A stretch of DNA of 64,000 bases from Herbiconiux moechotypicola (lineage in GTDB: Bacteria > Actinomycetota > Actinomycetes > Actinomycetales > Microbacteriaceae), in the NCBI RefSeq assembly GCF_024979255.1, contig NZ_JANLCN010000012.1, forward strand, positions 79,567 through 143,566, in the 5' to 3' direction. The notes beneath the pieces were generated by a model that worked only from the letters and a program-made list of their open reading frames with translations, ran no database searches and was not told the DNA's origin. Positions within the stretch are counted from its first letter, which is position 1, and each line of letters opens with the position of its first letter. This document shows positions 40,034 through 49,304 of this stretch, one piece after another. The translations under genes were made by a program, and so were the position numbers.

Positions 40034-42147
40034 AGGCCGACCCCGGCTCGTCGATTGTGGGCCCGTCGCAAGGCATCGAGGTATGTCTCATAATGGGCCT
40101 TCCCGACCGTGTCCCAGTCTCGTCCTTGGAGGGCGGGTCGTGAATGGGCGTCGAGCTCCTGAGCTGTCGCCAATGCTCGCAGGAGTGTCTCGGCCGTGAG
40201 TTTCCCGTCGTACATCGTGACCCACTCGGCGCCGACCTCACGAGCGATCGCCTCGTTCGCCACCGAGCGTGGCACCAGCACTGCTCGGTCCATCGACAAC
40301 GCCACGAGCAACGCTCCGGAATTATGCATCTCTTCGTAGGGGAACACGACAAGCTGGGCTTCACTGAGCTCCCGCACGAGGTCGGCATCGGGTACGAAGT
40401 CGAGCACCGTGGTGACTCTGGGGTCGAGCGCGGCTTCATCGGACACCGCATCCGCGAGAGCACTGTCTGACGGTTTGCCGACGACCCGCAGCGTCACAGA
40501 GGGATCCGAGACCGAACGGAAGACCTGCACGAGATTGACGACGCCCTTGTACGGCCGGATCAGTCCGAAGTAGAGGATACGACCGGACACGGGTGATGAC
40601 GTGGGCAAGTCGCGGAAACGGTCGCGGTAGTGACCGTGCAGGATCGTGACGGAATGCTGATGGGCGTCCACGGGGGTGGTCTCGTTCAGCTTGATGATCG
40701 TCGTGGTTCTCCGAAGGGTCCATGCGACCATCCGCTGTTCGACCCCACCACCAGCCTCGTGGGCGTCCAGATTGTGGGCGGTCCGCACGATCGGCACCCG
40801 CTTCAGCCTCAGTCGAACCATGAGCATGATGAAAGCGAGTCGCTTGGCGAACTTGACTCGGGCGGTCGAGCCGCGGAGCAGGTACTCGGGCCAATGCACG
40901 TGGAAGACGTCGTAGTCCCCGGTGAGAGCGTATTTCCAGCTGAAGAACTTCGTCGTCACCTGAGAAGGTGCTCCGTCGAGCATATGGTTCGCGTAACGGG
41001 TGGGCTCGCCGGGCTTCGGCCCGGCCATCGAGTGGAGAACCGTGATGTAAGGGCGTGCCGGGGTCGTCATGGTCACTTGGCGCTCGGATCGACCGTGCGT
41101 GATGAGGCTGTGCAGCTCGTCGGTCAGCTTCGCTAACCGTAGGCGGGCAGCATTCAACCGCGTGAAGGCCTCGTCGGCCCGGTCAGCGGTGTCCTTCAGC
41201 CACGTCACGCCCTCTGGCACCGAGAGGTCATTCTCTGTGTGGGAGATCTCGTCGAGTCCGATGGCGCTCAGGGTTCGGATCGCCTTCTCTGGTGTGCGGG
41301 GCGAGTACGCGATAGGCATCGCGCCCTCGGTGAGTCCGATGATCAGTCCATGGACTCGATCGCTGATCATGACCCGTGATCGGCCCAGTGCCTCGCGAAC
41401 GAGACCCTCCTGCACCCAGAGGTTGTCGGTCGTCCACTCGAGCAGCTCTGCATCCAGGTCGTCGGCCAGTCGCCGACAGCTGTCGCTGTCGCTCTTGACC
41501 TGGGTGACGACGAGAGGTGCAAGGTCGTTCCTGGCTGCGTACTCCCGCACAGTGCTCAGCCACGTCTCGTTAGGGTATGGTCGGTCGTTCCTCAGAGTGA
41601 TGGCGATGTGCCGACGATCCGCCGTGGTCGCGAAGTCCTCCTCGGGCGACCCGACGGCGTATGCCCAGTCGGGTGTCACAGAACCGAATCCGGCGATGCG
41701 ACGGCTCGCAGCATCGCGCCACGTGACCAGACGAGCGGGCCAAAGACTGGCCAGGAGCGGGAGCTTCCAGCGGCCCACCGGTCGGCGGATACCGACACCG
41801 GTCTGAATCGACCCTCCGCCACGAAGGCGGAGAACCACACCCTCGATGAAGTGACGCAGCCTGTCCGGCGCGCTGTGCAGGTCGGCGATGGCCTCGCCGG
41901 CGCTGAAGACCATCCAGGTGCGTCGGCGCAGCCCACTCTTCAGAACGCTCTTGTGCCATGACGACTCCGAACGGTAGACCACGTCCGAATCGTGAAGCTG
42001 GAGCCCTTCGACATAGTCGTCGGCCAACGAGCCGACCAGCACGTGAAGCTCCCCGCTTCCGCGGAGAGCATCGATCAACGATCGTCGCAATACCGTGTCA
42101 CCGACATTGTCGTGCTGGCCGATGCCGGAAACATAGACCCGGGTCAT
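40030..42147 (-). CDS. Polysaccharide pyruvyl transferase-like domain fused to a GT-B glycosyltransferase
   Basis: A 705-residue two-part protein. Residues 1 to about 350: pyruvyl-transferase-like, with DNVGDTVLRRSLIDAL, WRDAASRR, SPEEDFAT and SDRVHGLIIGLTEGAMP. Residues about 358 to 705: a GT-B glycosyltransferase (FHVHWPEYLLRG, RTAHNLDAHE, YFGLIRPYKGVVNLV, VFPYEEMHNSGALLVALSM). No stop or ribosome-binding site separates the two, although MTMTTPARP at the junction resembles an old start. This suggests a genuine fusion that adds a sugar and a pyruvyl or related group in one protein. Start ATG 42147 overlaps the upstream GT2 stop. Confidence 0.82.
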   Translation of the reverse strand: MTRVYVSGIGQHDNVGDTVLRRSLIDALRGSGELHVLVGSLADDYVEGLQLHDSDVVYRSESSWHKSVLKSGLRRRTWMVFSAGEAIADLHSAPDRLRHFIEGVVLRLRGGGSIQTGVGIRRPVGRWKLPLLASLWPARLVTWRDAASRRIAGFGSVTPDWAYAVGSPEEDFATTADRRHIAITLRNDRPYPNETWLSTVREYAARNDLAPLVVTQVKSDSDSCRRLADDLDAELLEWTTDNLWVQEGLVREALGRSRVMISDRVHGLIIGLTEGAMPIAYSPRTPEKAIRTLSAIGLDEISHTENDLSVPEGVTWLKDTADRADEAFTRLNAARLRLAKLTDELHSLITHGRSERQVTMTTPARPYITVLHSMAGPKPGEPTRYANHMLDGAPSQVTTKFFSWKYALTGDYDVFHVHWPEYLLRGSTARVKFAKRLAFIMLMVRLRLKRVPIVRTAHNLDAHEAGGGVEQRMVAWTLRRTTTIIKLNETTPVDAHQHSVTILHGHYRDRFRDLPTSSPVSGRILYFGLIRPYKGVVNLVQVFRSVSDPSVTLRVVGKPSDSALADAVSDEAALDPRVTTVLDFVPDADLVRELSEAQLVVFPYEEMHNSGALLVALSMDRAVLVPRSVANEAIAREVGAEWVTMYDGKLTAETLLRALATAQELDAHSRPALQGRDWDTVGKAHYETYLDALRRAHNRRAGVGL

Positions 42148-43163
42148 GAGGCGGCCCCTTCTCGCCGATGTGACCGGATGGCACGGAGCCGGTCGTGCAG
42201 TGCGAGTGCGACGCGAAGAGCGGGCGGGTAAGCGGGGCCGCCGTAACGGATTGCGGCCATCTCGATCGCGCTCCGTTTACTGAATCGACCCACCATTCTG
42301 ATGCTGGTACCCCGGAGGTTCGACCTGGCGAGTGCGAGCCCACGTCTCACCAGTGCGGGATCCGCATGGGAACGCACCGGCACGAACACGACCGCGTGAC
42401 AGTAGAACCAGGCATTGAAGAATCCGAAGAGCTCGGGCCGCGACTGCAGGTACTCACTGGAGCTCACGACATCGGCCATCGCCGCTCGGGACGCTGCGTA
42501 GTTGTCGAGGTTGGGTGCGCGCTTGCGAGTGATCGATCCATCGCGGTGCATGTAGAAGTACAAGACTTCGGGGATCGTCACCACGGTAGACGCGCGGGCG
42601 AGCGTGCGCGTGACGCCGACGAAGTCCGACTGGGAGGACTGGTGCGGGAACGGATCGTCTCCCAGAGTCGTGCGACGTAGCAGCTTGGTCCAGAGATAGC
42701 CGTGCACCTTGCCGAGGAGCATCAGCTCGACGGCCTGGTCACCAGAAACCCGACGATGCTCGTCGATCCCGTCCACGATGCGTCCGGGAACTCCGTCGGC
42801 CACGCGGTACTCGGCACGACAGATGACGGCGTCAGCGCCTTGCGCGGCTGCGCCTAGTACATCCAGGATGCTCCTCTCCCAGACGTCGTCGTGGTCGACG
42901 AACCAGATGAACTCGCGGTCTGCACTCGCGATCGCCCGATTGCGCGTTGCGGCGACTCCGATGTTCTCGCTGTTGACGAGGGCCAGCACATCAGCCCGAC
43001 CGGCGGCCCACTCCGTGATGAGTGCCCCGGTCTCATCGCTTGAACCGTCATCGATCAGAATGAGCTGATCGCCCGGGCGCACGGTGTTCTCGATTCTGAT
43101 CAGGAAGTCGGCGACATACTCTGCCGCATTGTGCAGGGGGGCGATGACGGTGATGGACGGCAT
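42144..43163 (-). CDS. Family 2 glycosyltransferase
   Basis: A 339-residue GT2 with ITVIAPLHNAAEYV, LILIDDGSSDETG, NIGVAATRNRA and the DxD motif WFVDHDDVW. It transfers a sugar to the growing lipid-linked unit in the cytoplasm. ATG 43163 overlaps the preceding stop by one base (TGATG), and its own stop overlaps the next gene as ATGA. Confidence 0.93.
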   Translation of the reverse strand: MPSITVIAPLHNAAEYVADFLIRIENTVRPGDQLILIDDGSSDETGALITEWAAGRADVLALVNSENIGVAATRNRAIASADREFIWFVDHDDVWERSILDVLGAAAQGADAVICRAEYRVADGVPGRIVDGIDEHRRVSGDQAVELMLLGKVHGYLWTKLLRRTTLGDDPFPHQSSQSDFVGVTRTLARASTVVTIPEVLYFYMHRDGSITRKRAPNLDNYAASRAAMADVVSSSEYLQSRPELFGFFNAWFYCHAVVFVPVRSHADPALVRRGLALARSNLRGTSIRMVGRFSKRSAIEMAAIRYGGPAYPPALRVALALHDRLRAIRSHRREGAAS

Positions 43164-44224
43164 CAGACTCCTCGTGGCGATGTGGCGTTACCGGACAGCT
43201 GCTCGTAGGCGACGAGAACGGGACCGAAGACGTGATCGGGGGATGCTGTCTCGGTGACGTAGCGGAATGCAGTGTCGGCCGTGGTCTTGTGACCCGGGCC
43301 CTTCTCCAAACCCTCGAGCACGAGGGTTGCGAACTCTCCCGGCTGCGTTTCGGGATCCACTGGCGTTCCACGCCCGTTCGAAAGCAGCCCCGCCAGGCCC
43401 CCGGTCGCCACACCGACCACGGGACGCCGCCGGGCGAAGGCCTCGAGCACGACGAGTCCGAGCCCCTCCCATTTCGACGTGATGAGCAGGCCGTCGGCGG
43501 CGTCGAGTTCTTCAGTGACCGCGTCGGACTCGCCGATGAACTCCACCGGCGCGTCGAGCCTCGACACCTCCCGTCGAGCCTCTTCCATCAAGGGTCCCGA
43601 ACCGAGCCACCGTGCCTCGACAGGCCGGAGGTTCGCGACCTCGGCGACGATGCGGACGAAACGAACCGGGTCCTTCTGCTCCGCCACTCGACCGATACCG
43701 AGGATGCGGAGAGTTCTGTCCTTCGTCGAGGGTCGCTCGAACGGTGCCACGTCCGTGACGTTGGCCGGCGTGCCGCCGACGACCACGACCCTCTCGGGCC
43801 GCGCTCCGTAGACATCGACGACCATGCGGCCGACTTCGTCACTCACCGCGAAGATCTTCCTGGAGCGGAAGGAGAGCTTGGTGGGCCCCTGATTGGGCAG
43901 GATGTTGTGCGCGTGCTCTACGACAGGGATGCGCAAAAGGCGGCCCACGATGAGTGAACTCAGAGCGTCGCGGCGCTGGTGGGCGTGGAGGACGTCGGGC
44001 TTGTGGCGGATGGCCAGAGTGAGAAGTTGGAGCACCTCGCCCGGGAACCCGAACCGAGACTTTTCCACGAAAATCGTGGGATCTTCGACACGCTCGACGA
44101 GCGGCCCGCTCCTGGCGACGAGGACAGACTCGACGCCTCTGTCCGCCAGCCAATCGGAGAGCATGAGAACGACACGCTGGAGCCCACCGCTGTTCATAGT
44201 GTTGAAGACGTGAAAGACCTTCAC
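43163..44224 (-). CDS. Family 4 glycosyltransferase
   Basis: A 353-residue GT-B enzyme: FHVFNTMNSGGLQRVVLML near the start, VEHAHNILPNQG, LGIGRVAEQKDPVRFVRI and the EX7E-like TSKWEGLGLVVLEAFA. It adds one sugar to the repeat unit. It overlaps the Alg14-Alg13 fusion by four bases upstream (44221-44224). Confidence 0.93.
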   Translation of the reverse strand: MKVFHVFNTMNSGGLQRVVLMLSDWLADRGVESVLVARSGPLVERVEDPTIFVEKSRFGFPGEVLQLLTLAIRHKPDVLHAHQRRDALSSLIVGRLLRIPVVEHAHNILPNQGPTKLSFRSRKIFAVSDEVGRMVVDVYGARPERVVVVGGTPANVTDVAPFERPSTKDRTLRILGIGRVAEQKDPVRFVRIVAEVANLRPVEARWLGSGPLMEEARREVSRLDAPVEFIGESDAVTEELDAADGLLITSKWEGLGLVVLEAFARRRPVVGVATGGLAGLLSNGRGTPVDPETQPGEFATLVLEGLEKGPGHKTTADTAFRYVTETASPDHVFGPVLVAYEQLSGNATSPRGV

Positions 44225-45204
44225 AGAGCTGCGCCCTTTCCCGCGGAGATCGTGAATGTTGCCGCACGCCGAATGACGTCGGCATCCAGCTCATCCGCTT
44301 CGCAGACTTCGCCGACTCCGAGTTTCTTCACCAGGGCGGCGATCTGCTCCTGATGATCATCGACGTGCTCTCCTCGCGACTTGCGACGAGGCACGATCAC
44401 GGGATAGATGCCTCGTTCCAGGAGCCCGAGAATCGTCCCTACCCCGGAGTGAGTGACCACGACGTCGGCATCGGCGCTGAGCCGGTCGAACTCGTCGGAA
44501 CCGACGTGCAGCCGCGCATCTCCGGGAAGCCCGGCCCGATCGGTATCACCCAACTGCCAACTGGTCGCCTCGGATGCGAGACCGGTTGCGAGGATGCCAT
44601 TGACCAGAGAATCGAAGCGGTACGGCTTGATGGTGCCGAGAGTGACGAAAATCTTCAGGGGGTCTCCCACGGGGCCCGCAGCCGCTTTCGGCACCCGCGT
44701 GAACTGCGCGAGAACGCTCGGATGCTGCTTCCATCGGGCTCCGGCCCAACCGGCGTGCTGTGTCCGGAGTTCTGCCAGGTGGGCGGCGGCGACAATCCGG
44801 CCCGTCATCGAGGGCCCTTCGACACGAGAGACGCTTTCGATGTACGTGCGCGGGATGCGTCGGAGCATCGCGACGGGGAAGACGCCCAAGGCGAGCGCTG
44901 CACCCGTGCTGATCGCTCGATCGAAGCGTTCGCTGCGCAGCGCCTTGCGGACGAGACCGATCGTCCGGAGCACCCCTCGCACGTCACGAGAGCGGACGTA
45001 CGGCACGTACAGCACGCGCCTGCCCCGCATGAGCGATGTGCTCTGCTCGGTCTCGAAAGTGACCCAGAGGGAGTCTGGCGCGGCGTTCATCGACTCCGAT
45101 AGACGCACGAGTTGCGCGAGATGACCGCCCGTCGACGCGATGAAGAGGTACTTGACCGGAACGCCCGAGGCGATCGCATTCTCGTACCCGACTGCGTGTG
45201 GCAT
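44221..45204 (-). CDS. Alg14-Alg13-like fused glycosyltransferase (PssD/PssE type)
   Basis: A 327-residue protein. Residues about 17-165 resemble Alg14 (YLFIASTGGHLAQLV, STGAALALGVFPVAML, YIESVSRVEGPS); about 185-315 resemble Alg13 (KIFVTLGTIKPYRFDSLV, VVVTHSGVGTILGLLE, RGEHVDDHQEQIA). In many bacteria these are two genes; here they are one. It likely adds the second sugar. Start ATG 45204 has GGAGGGGG. First gene of a six-gene minus-strand operon. Confidence 0.9.
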   Translation of the reverse strand: MPHAVGYENAIASGVPVKYLFIASTGGHLAQLVRLSESMNAAPDSLWVTFETEQSTSLMRGRRVLYVPYVRSRDVRGVLRTIGLVRKALRSERFDRAISTGAALALGVFPVAMLRRIPRTYIESVSRVEGPSMTGRIVAAAHLAELRTQHAGWAGARWKQHPSVLAQFTRVPKAAAGPVGDPLKIFVTLGTIKPYRFDSLVNGILATGLASEATSWQLGDTDRAGLPGDARLHVGSDEFDRLSADADVVVTHSGVGTILGLLERGIYPVIVPRRKSRGEHVDDHQEQIAALVKKLGVGEVCEADELDADVIRRAATFTISAGKGAAL

Positions 45205-45301
45205 TCGGCCCCCTCCGACTGTTAGGAACTGCAGTGGTACCCGCGACGTCGGACGGCACCTGTGGAGCCGGGCGGATCGCAGCGGCAGCCACTCAAAAAG
45301 A

Positions 45302-45307
45302 TATCCT
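45302..45307 (+). promoter_or_regulatory. Candidate -10 (TATCCT) for the YdcF-like gene
   Basis: TATCCT 75 bases before ATG 45382 in the divergent gap; no -35 was found. Confidence 0.3.
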
Positions 45308-45381
45308 AAGCACCTGGAATTGCTGAATCGATCGACGGGGATTGGCTCGAACGATGGGCCTCAGGCCGACTGCGAGGAACG

Positions 45382-45918
45382 ATGACGCGTGTGATGAGAG
45401 TCACCGCGATATGTGCTGTGCTCGCTATCGCGTCACTCATCTGTACGGGCCTCGTGGTCGCATTCCCCCGCGAGGACACTCCTTCGCGGGTCGATGTGAT
45501 CGTGATTCTCGGTGGACCGGTGTCCGAGTCGATCGAGTACGGCCTCAGCCTCGCCGAAGCTGGAGTCGCCGACAATGTCCTCATCTCGACACCCCCTGGC
45601 GCAGGAGGAACCAAAGGCAAGGAGGCGTGCGCCAGAAACTGGTCGATGAATGTGATCTGCTTCACCCCCCGCAATGCCACCACGGAGGGCGAAGCTCAAT
45701 CGGCCGGTTGGCGGGCGGAAAAGGAGGGATGGCGGTCAATGCTCGTTGTCACCGCCAAGTTCCACGTGGCTCGGGCCCGATTCATCTTCGATCGGTGTTC
45801 GTCCGATCCGGTGTACCTCGTCGCGACGCGCACCCGTATTCCGATCACCGAGTGGCTGATGCAGTTTGTATATCAGCCCGCAGCCTTCGCTAAGGCGGCG
45901 GTCAGCACGAAGTGCTGA
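45382..45918 (+). CDS. YdcF/DUF218-like membrane protein
   Basis: A 178-residue protein with an N-terminal membrane helix and the DUF218 pattern VDVIVILGGPVS, then TPRNATTEGEA and VVTAKFHVARARFIFDRC. Family members act in envelope metabolism, but no biochemical role is settled. Start ATG 45382 follows GCGAGGAACG. Convergent with the beta-helix gene, gap 17 bases. Confidence 0.82.
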   Translation: MTRVMRVTAICAVLAIASLICTGLVVAFPREDTPSRVDVIVILGGPVSESIEYGLSLAEAGVADNVLISTPPGAGGTKGKEACARNWSMNVICFTPRNATTEGEAQSAGWRAEKEGWRSMLVVTAKFHVARARFIFDRCSSDPVYLVATRTRIPITEWLMQFVYQPAAFAKAAVSTKC

Positions 45919-45935
45919 GGCCCCTATGACGACGT

Positions 45936-48179
45936 TCAGGCGAGCTCTCGCCAGAGCGTGCCGTCCCACACGAACCGCATCTGTGAGCTCTTGCGGAGTA
46001 CCTTGTCTGCCCCGGCCACCAGGATGGTGCGATATGTGTTCCCGTGCTTGACCTTCAGTGACCCCGACGAGTTCTCCGCCATCCAAACGGTGACGAGTTG
46101 CCCACGCACGTTGCCTTGCGGGAAGGTCAGGGTTGTCTGATTCGCGGAGCCGAGCACACCTCGCACCATCACGTGAGGATCGGGGCTCTGGACGACCCGA
46201 TCCAAGAGCTTCGTGAGATCGGTGCCTGACACATAGACGTAGGCGGAGTTGAGGTCGCCGTTCACCACATCGCTTCCCGCCGTGCACTCCCAATTTATGA
46301 CGGACTTGGCCGAACGCTCTCCGGGCATGACCGTGAACGGATAGGAGAAGGTCAAGTTCTTTCCCCGAAGGTCGTGCGAGCCGCCGTTGAGGGCTCTGCT
46401 CGCACGGCTCGCTACGGAGCTGGTCGCCCGTATCTCGATCCTGTTGAAGTTCGTCTCCTGTGTCCCCGGCGTGAATCCCGCACTCGACGTGGCGATGATC
46501 GGACGAGGCGTCCCCTTTGTGTTCGCCTCGTAGTCAAGCACCATGTTGTCGATGTTCAACTTCGAGTTCTTCGTCAGCAGGCCGTCATAGGTCTGCCCAT
46601 CGGTGCCGGCCTCCACGACGTACTTCGAGTTCTTCACTGTGGCGATACCGTTCGAGACGGCGATGAATCGAGGCCCTCCGATCACCACCAAGCCGTCGAC
46701 ATGGACGTTCTCTCGTACATCACGGGTATTGGCGCTCGGATGCCCGGCTTGGTTCACGTTCACATTGAGTCCCCAAGAAGCGGCATTGCGGACCACGAGA
46801 TTGTCCACGACATGACCATAGGACTGGCCACCCCCGCCCTCGGTGAAGATGAGCACCCCGAGGTTGGTGTTCCGTGTCGTGCAGTTCACCACCCGATGAT
46901 TGATCCCTCGAAGCGCGAAGCCGGCGATTCCCGCGTTCTCCTCGGCCACCCCACCTGTAGCACTGCACGAGATGAATTCGATCCCCTCCGAGCAGTGATG
47001 GGTGTCCCAGGCATTCGAGGTCGTGCCGATGGCCGATCCTCCGATGATGTGCGCCGCGTACGAACGGCCGTAACTGGTCAGGAGGTCGGCATTCGCGGCA
47101 ACCCGAGGGGAGTCGTCCGTGAACGCATGGCGGACGTGCCGGAACACGCCGCCGATGACCCTCCCGAATGACGAGGATGCATCGTGGACCGCATATCCGA
47201 TCTGGTTGTTCCCGACGCGATCCACCGCGCCGGCGATGTCGACATCCTGCACGGTGTAACCGAAGCACGAGGTGAAGGACAAGACGATCGACGATGCCTG
47301 GCGGACTGTGATGTTCGTCACCCGCGGGTTCCTCAGACGATAGAAGAAGAACATGGTGCCGTAGGGCTTCGTCAATCCGGTCGCCGTAGTCTCGTACGTG
47401 CCGCCATCGAGACTGAATGTCTTCTGTGAGATACGGGCCGCACGGATATTCGTGACGTAGTTCTCGCGCACGCGGGACGCCAATGTCACGGTGGTTCCCG
47501 ACACAGACCGGACGACCACGAATTCGCCTATCCGTGACTCGCTGCCGCCGCCTCCCGGCCTCGCAGTCTCGATGAGATCGTCCGACACGAGCTTGATCAC
47601 ATCGCCGCGCACCCATGGCTGGGTTGTGGCGGTGGTGATGACGGTGGCTTCCGTCACAGCGCCGGCATCCGAAGTCACGTTCTGGTTCGAAATGGACGTG
47701 ACCTTCACAACGGCAGAGTACGAACCGCCGACATTGAACAGCGGATTGGCGGTGTTCTGCACGAGCGTGGCGCCGTTCGCGACCACACTCACCGAGCGCT
47801 CGGCGCCGACGCTCAACTGGCCGTCCATGCGATATCGACCCGCAGGGATGATCAAGGTACCGCCGTCGGGTGTTGCCGCCAGGGCGGCTTGAAGCCCCGC
47901 GCTCGAGTCGGCCGACCCCGTGGGGTCGATGCCACTGAACCTGCTCGGGTGAGCCACGATCGTGGTCGGATCGCCCTCGTTTGCAGGCGCGGCCGCCACG
48001 TCAGCTGATGTCAGCACGACATCACCCGACTTGCCATTCACGCTGGAAACGGTGGTGGCCGCATGGGCTGCCCCGGCCGGTTCCAGCACGCTCGTCGTCA
48101 GAAATCCCGCCGCTGTCAGGCCACCCAAAGCCAGAAAGCCGCGCCGAGTCGAACGGTCCTCAAAGTTTTCTGTATTCAT
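45936..48179 (-). CDS. Tat-exported right-handed beta-helix protein (copy 1)
   Basis: A 747-residue exported protein. N-terminal Tat signal STRRGFLALGG, then the FSGIDPTGSADSSAGLQAALAATPDGGTLIIPAGRYR motif at the start of pectate-lyase-like beta-helices, many repeats with Asn/Gly turns, and a beta-rich C-terminal domain. It could cut or bind the exopolysaccharide or form a surface appendage. I start at ATG 48179 (GGGG 8 bases upstream) instead of GTG 48188. A paralogue lies at 52136-54424 in opposite orientation. Confidence 0.85.
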   Translation of the reverse strand: MNTENFEDRSTRRGFLALGGLTAAGFLTTSVLEPAGAAHAATTVSSVNGKSGDVVLTSADVAAAPANEGDPTTIVAHPSRFSGIDPTGSADSSAGLQAALAATPDGGTLIIPAGRYRMDGQLSVGAERSVSVVANGATLVQNTANPLFNVGGSYSAVVKVTSISNQNVTSDAGAVTEATVITTATTQPWVRGDVIKLVSDDLIETARPGGGGSESRIGEFVVVRSVSGTTVTLASRVRENYVTNIRAARISQKTFSLDGGTYETTATGLTKPYGTMFFFYRLRNPRVTNITVRQASSIVLSFTSCFGYTVQDVDIAGAVDRVGNNQIGYAVHDASSSFGRVIGGVFRHVRHAFTDDSPRVAANADLLTSYGRSYAAHIIGGSAIGTTSNAWDTHHCSEGIEFISCSATGGVAEENAGIAGFALRGINHRVVNCTTRNTNLGVLIFTEGGGGQSYGHVVDNLVVRNAASWGLNVNVNQAGHPSANTRDVRENVHVDGLVVIGGPRFIAVSNGIATVKNSKYVVEAGTDGQTYDGLLTKNSKLNIDNMVLDYEANTKGTPRPIIATSSAGFTPGTQETNFNRIEIRATSSVASRASRALNGGSHDLRGKNLTFSYPFTVMPGERSAKSVINWECTAGSDVVNGDLNSAYVYVSGTDLTKLLDRVVQSPDPHVMVRGVLGSANQTTLTFPQGNVRGQLVTVWMAENSSGSLKVKHGNTYRTILVAGADKVLRKSSQMRFVWDGTLWRELA

Positions 48180-48310
48180 TTTCAGCACCCCAATGCCTAC
48201 CCGCGACCGAGCCTACGTCATCGTGGCGCGATCCGCATACGAGGTCGCCGTGTGCAGGGAATCCCTGGCACGATGAGCCGGGCTTCCTAGCTCGGTGAGT
48301 GGAGATATTC

Positions 48311-49258
48311 TCACTGCCAAGTAGACCCGCCGTCGCGCGACCGCAAGACACTTGTTCCAGCCCACACCCAGATCGCAGAAATGTTGCCTGAAAGAGCAAT
48401 GTCATCACCGGTCGTGTCACTGGCCAGACAGTCGGTCACAGGCTCTGGAGTACCGTCCCTCGACGATCCGAGTTCGAAGATCGATATGCCCTGACAAGCG
48501 GCTCGAGTCTCGGTTGAAGCGACCAGGTAGCCGTCGACCGTGGAACCGATCGCAGCTGCCCCGGCGATGGTCGGCGAAAGCGTCCAGGAGACGCCCCCGT
48601 CATCCGTGCGGTGCACCTGACCATCTGAGCACAGTGCTGCAGCCTTCCCGGCATCGATCGATGCTAGCCCCACTACCGCCGCGCAGGGAGCTGGCAGCGG
48701 CCCTGTCGGAGTCTGCACGACCGCGCGGTTCGATGGGGTGATGAACCACGCTGTCGACGTGCGACCCGGGTATGAGGCCCAGGATGAGCCTGCCGTGGAT
48801 GACTCGACCCACGACGGAGCGCAATCGGCAGTGGCGAACGCGATCAAGATAACCGACCTCGCGTCGTCGATGGCTTGCAGAGCCGTCGCGGACGACAGCC
48901 CGCCGTTGGCTCCGAGGTCATAACCATCCCAGGTGCGGCCACCGTCGACCGAGTGTTCGACCACGACGTCACTCTCCGGGCAGCTGCCGACGTCCAAGCG
49001 CCAGGCCGAGGAGGCATCCCAAGCGGTGAGAAGGCGTGATGAGGGTGCGATAGCTGCCGCATCAACCGCATCGATAGGGGTCGATGCGTCATCGGAGGCC
49101 GCCGAAGGGGAGATGGGCACCACGGTCGAGACCGGTAGGGAGCCTGATGACGTCGCAACGAATACCAGCGCAACGTCTACCGCCACGAATACCGCGATCG
49201 CAACGGCGGCCACCAGCCACCGACTTCGGTTCTCCCTGCCCTTCGGACTCTTCCCCAT
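48311..49258 (-). CDS. Membrane-anchored BNR-repeat protein
   Basis: A 315-residue protein with an N-terminal membrane helix and an outside domain bearing Asp-box motifs (SVDGGRTWDGY, TDDGGVSWTLS, SRDGGSTWQ), as in sialidase and YCF48-like propellers. The last motif is at the C terminus. It likely folds as a small beta-propeller that binds a glycan or protein. Start ATG 49258 follows GAGGG. Located between the beta-helix and wzc-like genes. Confidence 0.8.
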   Translation of the reverse strand: MGKSPKGRENRSRWLVAAVAIAVFVAVDVALVFVATSSGSLPVSTVVPISPSAASDDASTPIDAVDAAAIAPSSRLLTAWDASSAWRLDVGSCPESDVVVEHSVDGGRTWDGYDLGANGGLSSATALQAIDDARSVILIAFATADCAPSWVESSTAGSSWASYPGRTSTAWFITPSNRAVVQTPTGPLPAPCAAVVGLASIDAGKAAALCSDGQVHRTDDGGVSWTLSPTIAGAAAIGSTVDGYLVASTETRAACQGISIFELGSSRDGTPEPVTDCLASDTTGDDIALSGNISAIWVWAGTSVLRSRDGGSTWQ

Positions 49259-49304
49259 GATCCACTTCCCTCGTCCAGAGCGGTGACTGATCAGCGCAGG
49301 TGAA

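Noticed and set aside
41060..41100. Possible missed stop splitting the 705-residue fusion into two genes
   Set aside because: The frame is continuous and no ribosome-binding site precedes the internal ATG, so I keep one gene, though a sequencing error cannot be excluded.
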